From Pseudomonadota bacterium (lineage in GTDB: Bacteria > Pseudomonadota > Gammaproteobacteria > Burkholderiales > Thiobacillaceae), in assembly GCA_021791235.1 (NCBI GenBank), contig JAJYXA010000537.1, forward strand, positions 1 through 9,398: a stretch of 9,398 nt of DNA, read 5' to 3'. Both the position numbers and the translations under genes were made by a program. This document shows positions 5,698-9,398 of the stretch, piece after piece. A model generated the notes under the pieces. The model ran no database searches. It saw nothing but the letters and a program-made list of their open reading frames with translations, and had not been told where the DNA came from. How positions within the stretch are numbered: position 1 is the first letter of the stretch; each line of letters opens with the position of its first letter.

Positions 5698-6288
5698 TCA
5701 GCGCGGGCTGCTTGCGCTTCCGTGATCCTCAGGCGCCAGCGCGTAGGTCAGCCGGCCCTCGACAATGCGCGCCGGCGAGGTGTACGGATGCACGATGCCA
5801 TGCGTGGCATCAACGATGTGGATCACTTCGATGCCACGCACGCGCAGCACGTCGGCGATCAGCGCGCGATGACAGCGCCACCATACCGCCTCGGCGCACA
5901 TCATCGCGGTTCGACGCTGCCCGGCCAGCGTCAGCAGTGCGTCCAGGCCTTCGGCAAACTCGGCACTCGCAAGATGGTCGGCGTAACCGCGGAACGCAGC
6001 GTTGCGCCAGGCATTGTTCGGTGAATCGGGCTGCACCGGGTGCCGGCCGCCGAGCTTCGGAAACCACTGATACGCGATGCCGTGCGCCGGCAGCGTCTCG
6101 CCCAGCGCATCCCGGGCGAAGTGTGGGTAGCGCCGCGAGCCGGGAAAGCGCCGAACATCGGCTACCGCCTCGATGCGGTATTCAGCCAGCACAGCGAGAA
6201 ACGCTTCCAGCGTGCGGGTCGAGTGGCCGATCGTCCAGATCGTTTCGACCCCCGTGACGTTGCGATCAGGCGGCGCTGCCTCGACCAT
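5698..6288 (-). CDS. DUF488 family protein
   Basis: This 196-aa protein has all the DUF488 landmarks: IWTIGHSTRTLEAF near residue 17, VADVRRFPGSRRYPHF at about 37-52, PKLGGRHP, and MCAEAVWWRCHRALIADVL with its conserved Cys, Glu and His in the C-terminal half. Length is typical. The biochemical role of the family is not established. The gene starts 9 bp after the transketolase stop on the same strand, and lacks a clear ribosome site of its own, which suggests co-transcription and translational coupling. The annotated ATG at 6288 is the first in frame; a GTG ten residues further in, just before the TIGHST motif, is a possible alternative. Its stop lies within the short direct repeat next to the cassette, so the last few residues (GSASSPR) could have been altered by the insertion. 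Confidence 0.88.
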   Translation of the reverse strand: MVEAAPPDRNVTGVETIWTIGHSTRTLEAFLAVLAEYRIEAVADVRRFPGSRRYPHFARDALGETLPAHGIAYQWFPKLGGRHPVQPDSPNNAWRNAAFRGYADHLASAEFAEGLDALLTLAGQRRTAMMCAEAVWWRCHRALIADVLRVRGIEVIHIVDATHGIVHPYTSPARIVEGRLTYALAPEDHGSASSPR

Positions 6289-6297
6289 CGATAGTCA

Positions 6298-8346
6298 TCA
6301 TCGCGTCAGCAATGCCCTGGCGCGCGCGACCACGTTGTCGACGGTGAAGCCGTATTCGCGCAGCAGAACGTCGGCCGGGGCCGAGGCGCCGAAACGCTCG
6401 ACGCCGAGCATGTCGCCGTGGGCGCCGACGTAGCGGTACCAACCCTGGGACACGCCCAGTTCGACCGCCAAGCGCGCAGGTACGTCCGGCGGCAGCACCT
6501 GATCGCGATACGCCTGCGGCTGGGCGTCGAACAATTCCCAGCTCGGCATCGACACGCAGCGCACGGCGATGCCTTCGCCTTGCAGGCGCTCGGCGGCGGC
6601 GAGGATCAGGCCGACTTCGGAGCCGCTGGCGATCAGGATCAGCGCAGGCTCGTGATCGTTCGCATCGCTCAGCACATACGCGCCACGGCGCAGGCCGTCG
6701 GCGCTGGCATGGCGGCTGCGGTCGAGCGTGGCCACGTCCTGCCGGGTCAGCGCCAGCAGCACCGGGCGGTCGCGGGTTTCCACCGCCACCTTCCACGCCA
6801 CCGCGGTTTCGTTGGCGTCGGCAGGCCGAATGACGGTGAGCCTGGGGATCGCGCGCAGGCTGGCCAGCTGTTCCACCGGCTGGTGGGTGGGGCCGTCTTC
6901 GCCAAGCGCGATGCTGTCGTGGGTAAACACGTGCACCACGTGCAGGCCCATCAGCGCGGCAAGGCGGATCGCCGGGCGCATGTAGTCGGAGAAGATCAGG
7001 AAGGTGGCGCCGTACGGGACGAAGCCGCCATGCGCGGCCAGTCCGTTGACGATGGCGCCCATCGCATGTTCGCGCACGCCGAAGTGCAGGTTGCGGCCGG
7101 CGTAACTCCAGCCGCCGCTGTCGGACCCTTCGGTGATCTTGCCGGATGCCAGGGTTGGGTTGAAGTCGCCCAGCCCCTTCAGCGCGGTGTGGGTCGACGG
7201 ATCCAGATCGGCCGACCCGCCGCCAAGCGCGGGAAGTTTCGGCACGAACGCATTCATGATCCTGCCGCTGGCGACGCGGGTGGCCATGCCCTTGGCGTCG
7301 GCGGGAAAGACCGGGATATCGGCGTCCCAACCCGCAGGCAGCTCACCGCGCAGGCGGCCTTGCAGCTCTTCTGCCAGCTCGGGAAACGCCTTGGCATAGG
7401 CGTCCAGCCGTCCGTTCCATTCGGCTTCCGCCCTGGCGCCACGGTCCAGTGCCTCGCGAAAATGCGCCAGCGCAGGTGGGGGCACCCGAAACGGCGGATC
7501 GACCGGCCAGCCAAGCTTCTCCTTGGTCCTTTTCACATCCTCGGCGCCGAGCGGCGAGCCGTGTGCCTTGTAGCTGTCCTGCTCGGGCGAGCCGAAGCCG
7601 ATGTGCGAGCGCACCAGGATCAGCGATGGCCGGGACGTGTCGGCGCGGGCAGCATCCAGCGCGGCGCTGATCGCGGCCACGTCATTGCCGTCGGCCACGC
7701 TGAGGGTCTGCCAGCCATAGGCTTCGAAGCGTTGGGCGCGTTCCTCGGAAAACGTGATGTCGGTGCCGGCCGATAGCGTGACGGTGTTGTCGTCATACAG
7801 GCAGATCAGCTTGCCCAGCTTGAGGTGCCCGGCCAGCGAGGCGGCCTCGGAGGCGACGCCCTCCATCAGGTCGCCGTCGCTGACGATGGCCCAGGTATGG
7901 TGATCGATCAGCGTGTGGCCGTCGCGGTTGTAGCGCGCGGCCAGATTCGCTTCGCCGATCGCCATGCCGACCGCGTTCGCCAGGCCTTGCCCGAGCGGGC
8001 CGGTGGTCACTTCGACGCCGGGCGTGTGGCCGCGCTCGGGATGTCCCGGCGTCCTGCTGCCCCATTGGCGGAATTGCTTGATGTCGTCCAGCGACAGGCC
8101 GTAGCCGGTCACGTACAGCAGGCTGTACAGGAGTGCCGAGCCGTGTCCGGCCGACAGCACGAAGCGATCACGATCGACCCAGTGCGGGTTGGCCGGGTGA
8201 TGCTTTAAGTGGCGCGTCCACAGCGCGTAGGCCATCGGCGCGGCACCAAGCGGCAGGCCCGGGTGGCCGCTGTTGGCCTGCTGCACCATGTCCACCGACA
8301 GGAAGCGCAGCGTGTTGATGCAAAGTTGGTCGGGTGGGCCGGACAT
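6298..8346 (-). CDS. tkt: Transketolase
   Basis: This 682-aa protein is full length for bacterial transketolase, the thiamine-diphosphate enzyme that moves two-carbon ketol units between sugar phosphates in the non-oxidative pentose phosphate pathway. Seen in order: NSGHPG with His28, [13 protein letters not shown] (58-70), GPLGQG (116-121), the cofactor/metal motif VSDGDLMEG (155-163), AHGSPLG with His262, the catalytic Glu426 in [11 protein letters not shown] (421-431), the transketolase signature [20 protein letters not shown] (482-501), and the C-terminal domain ending at the stop. The start is fixed by AAGGAG about 6 bases before the ATG. Active-site residues match the well-studied E. 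coli enzyme. It is followed by the DUF488 gene and preceded by gamma-glutamyltransferase on the same strand, with a 127-bp gap that holds a plausible promoter. Confidence 0.97.
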   Translation of the reverse strand: MSGPPDQLCINTLRFLSVDMVQQANSGHPGLPLGAAPMAYALWTRHLKHHPANPHWVDRDRFVLSAGHGSALLYSLLYVTGYGLSLDDIKQFRQWGSRTPGHPERGHTPGVEVTTGPLGQGLANAVGMAIGEANLAARYNRDGHTLIDHHTWAIVSDGDLMEGVASEAASLAGHLKLGKLICLYDDNTVTLSAGTDITFSEERAQRFEAYGWQTLSVADGNDVAAISAALDAARADTSRPSLILVRSHIGFGSPEQDSYKAHGSPLGAEDVKRTKEKLGWPVDPPFRVPPPALAHFREALDRGARAEAEWNGRLDAYAKAFPELAEELQGRLRGELPAGWDADIPVFPADAKGMATRVASGRIMNAFVPKLPALGGGSADLDPSTHTALKGLGDFNPTLASGKITEGSDSGGWSYAGRNLHFGVREHAMGAIVNGLAAHGGFVPYGATFLIFSDYMRPAIRLAALMGLHVVHVFTHDSIALGEDGPTHQPVEQLASLRAIPRLTVIRPADANETAVAWKVAVETRDRPVLLALTRQDVATLDRSRHASADGLRRGAYVLSDANDHEPALILIASGSEVGLILAAAERLQGEGIAVRCVSMPSWELFDAQPQAYRDQVLPPDVPARLAVELGVSQGWYRYVGAHGDMLGVERFGASAPADVLLREYGFTVDNVVARARALLTR

Positions 8347-8386
8347 GATGACTCCTTCGAGCGGTCAGGGATGACTGAAGCATTTG

Positions 8387-8411
8387 AAATGATGAAAGGC
8401 TGGCATCATTT
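8387..8411 (-). promoter_or_regulatory. 8-bp perfect stem-loop in the transketolase leader
   Basis: AAATGATG (8387-8394) is exactly complementary to CATCATTT (8404-8411), with a 9-base loop. On the minus strand it falls right after the predicted transketolase transcription start and about 40 bases before the start codon. It could also be read as the terminator of the preceding gamma-glutamyltransferase gene, but the stem is AT-rich and no T-run follows, so an operator or leader hairpin is at least as likely. Confidence 0.4.
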
Positions 8412-8418
8412 ATAAAAG

Positions 8419-8447
8419 CTTAGACGTGTCCAGACAGTGCAGTTCAA
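8419..8447 (-). promoter_or_regulatory. Candidate sigma-70 promoter for transketolase
   Basis: On the minus strand TTGAAC (8447-8442) is followed after exactly 17 bases by TCTAAG (8424-8419); each box matches 4 of 6 consensus bases. Transcription would start near 8412, giving a leader of about 65 bases before the transketolase ATG. It sits just downstream of the gamma-glutamyltransferase stop, allowing transketolase to be expressed separately. Confidence 0.35.
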
Positions 8448-8473
8448 GTCTCCCCGTCCGCAGAACCGGCCAT

Positions 8474-9398
8474 TCAACGCCCCACCCGAATCACCGTCCC
8501 CTCGCGCCGCATGTCGGCGGCGCCGCGATGCGCGCCGGTCGCGGGATCGATGACGACGGCCTGCACCGAGCCGATCGCGTCCTTGCAGCCATCCGTCCCC
8601 GCTTCGCCCAGACCGGTATGCCCCAGCTTGCGCAGCGCGTCCTGCGTGGCGATGCTGAAACGCGGTTGCATGAAATCCTGACCGCCTTCGCAGCTCATCT
8701 TGCCCGCTGCGTTCGTGACCGACAGGCGCGGCGCATCGATGGCCTGTTGCAGCGTCATGCCATGGTCGATGAGGTTGAGCGTGACGTTGAGCACCGAGTT
8801 GATGATGGTGGCGCCGCCGGGCGAGCCGTAGGCGGCGACGGGCTGGCCGTCTTTCAGCAGCAGCAGCGGCGCCATGCTGGAGCGCGGCCGCTTGTAGGGC
8901 GCGACGTCGTTGGCGCCGGGGTTGCCTTCGGCGGCATCGGCGCTGGGCAGGAAGTTGAAATCGGTCAGCTCGTTGTTGAGCAGGAAGCCGTAGCCCGGCA
9001 CGGTGATGCCCGAGCCCCAGGTGTATTCGATGGTGGTGGTATAGCTCACCATGTTGCCCCAGCGGTCGACGATGGCGAAGTGCGTGGTGTGGAGGCTTTC
9101 TTCGCGGGTGCGCGACGGTTTCGGCCTCATGGCGGCAGAGGCATCCCAGGGCGTGAGGTCGCCTGCCTGCGGCGTGTCCATGCGGCGATCCGTTTTGATC
9201 AGCGCCGAACGCGCCGCCAGATACTCGGGATTCAGCAGGGCGCGTTGCGGCACCGGCGCGGCATCGTCGTCGCCGATCCACACCGCGCGGTCGGCGAAGG
9301 CCAGGCGCATCGCCTCGATCATCACGTGCAGGGTCTTGGGGCTGCCGAAGCCGTAGCCCTGCGCCGCGTCGCCGAGCGGAAGACGCTTGAGGAGTCTC
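8474..9398 (-). CDS. ggt: Gamma-glutamyltransferase (C-terminal part, truncated by window edge)
   Basis: The frame is open to the window edge, giving about 307 C-terminal residues of a protein normally near 560-590 aa. It covers the end of the large subunit (beginning around LGDAAQGYGFGSPKTLHV and MRLAFADRAVWIGD) and the small subunit. The autocleavage and nucleophile site is the second Thr of the segment SLHTTHFAIVDRWGNMVSYT. The downstream SSMAPLLLLKDGQP and YGSPGGATIINSVLN motifs match the conserved substrate-binding loops, including the Ser-Ser and Gly-Gly pairs. The enzyme hydrolyses or transfers the gamma-glutamyl group of glutathione and is usually periplasmic; any signal peptide lies outside the window. 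The first Met in view (9325) is internal, not a start. The gene ends with VIRVGR and a TGA. Confidence 0.93.
   Translation of the reverse strand, partial: RLLKRLPLGDAAQGYGFGSPKTLHVMIEAMRLAFADRAVWIGDDDAAPVPQRALLNPEYLAARSALIKTDRRMDTPQAGDLTPWDASAAMRPKPSRTREESLHTTHFAIVDRWGNMVSYTTTIEYTWGSGITVPGYGFLLNNELTDFNFLPSADAAEGNPGANDVAPYKRPRSSMAPLLLLKDGQPVAAYGSPGGATIINSVLNVTLNLIDHGMTLQQAIDAPRLSVTNAAGKMSCEGGQDFMQPRFSIATQDALRKLGHTGLGEAGTDGCKDAIGSVQAVVIDPATGAHRGAADMRREGTVIRVGR

Noticed and set aside
6418..7776. Long 452-codon open frame on the + strand inside transketolase
   Set aside because: It is the antisense shadow of a high-GC gene; the translation is low in complexity and resembles no family, while the minus strand gives a full-length transketolase.

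Overview
The window looks like chromosomal DNA of a high-GC proteobacterium. The backbone genes are strongly GC-rich at third codon positions, and the transketolase and gamma-glutamyltransferase are of ordinary proteobacterial type. A Xanthomonadales or Burkholderiales host would fit, but the sequence alone does not settle this. Into this backbone is set a compact block of visibly lower GC (roughly half by eye).

Left flank (1-2105, + strand): the end of a bufferin-type copper/metal-buffering RiPP operon. It holds a DUF692 (MNIO) maturation enzyme cut by the window edge, its DUF2063 partner with an ATGA overlap, and a four-helix DoxX membrane protein. The DUF2282 precursor peptide gene expected upstream lies outside the window.

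Centre (2233-5631): a cassette bounded by two 71-bp imperfect inverted repeats (64 of 71 positions identical by hand alignment). Between them lies one tightly coupled minus-strand operon of four genes. In order of transcription these are: a 125-aa unknown protein with a Gly/Ser-rich N-terminus starting Met-Gly-Ser; a fusion of a PfkB-type sugar/nucleoside kinase with a nucleoside 2-deoxyribosyltransferase-like domain; a QueC-like 7-deazaguanine-type synthetase; and an HhH-GPD DNA-glycosylase-like protein. Two of the junctions are ATGA overlaps and the third is a 2-bp gap. QueC-like and OGG/HhH-like genes are known accessory genes of type IV CBASS, and a QueC-like protein is part of qatABCD. 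Here there is no nucleotide cyclase, TGT-like protein, ATPase or TatD nuclease. This makes the operon a good candidate for a distinct, minimal defence or nucleobase-conjugation system. My working model, which is inference, is that the kinase/deoxyribosyltransferase fusion and the QueC-like enzyme make or activate a modified base that is attached to the Gly-leading N-terminus of the small protein, with the HhH protein acting on DNA as effector or sensor.

Right flank (5698-9398, - strand): ordinary chromosomal genes. They are a 3'-partial gamma-glutamyltransferase, then a full-length transketolase with its own plausible promoter and an 8-bp stem-loop in its leader, then a DUF488 protein 9 bp downstream that is probably co-transcribed with it. 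No tRNA, rRNA, CRISPR array, transposase or integrase was seen.
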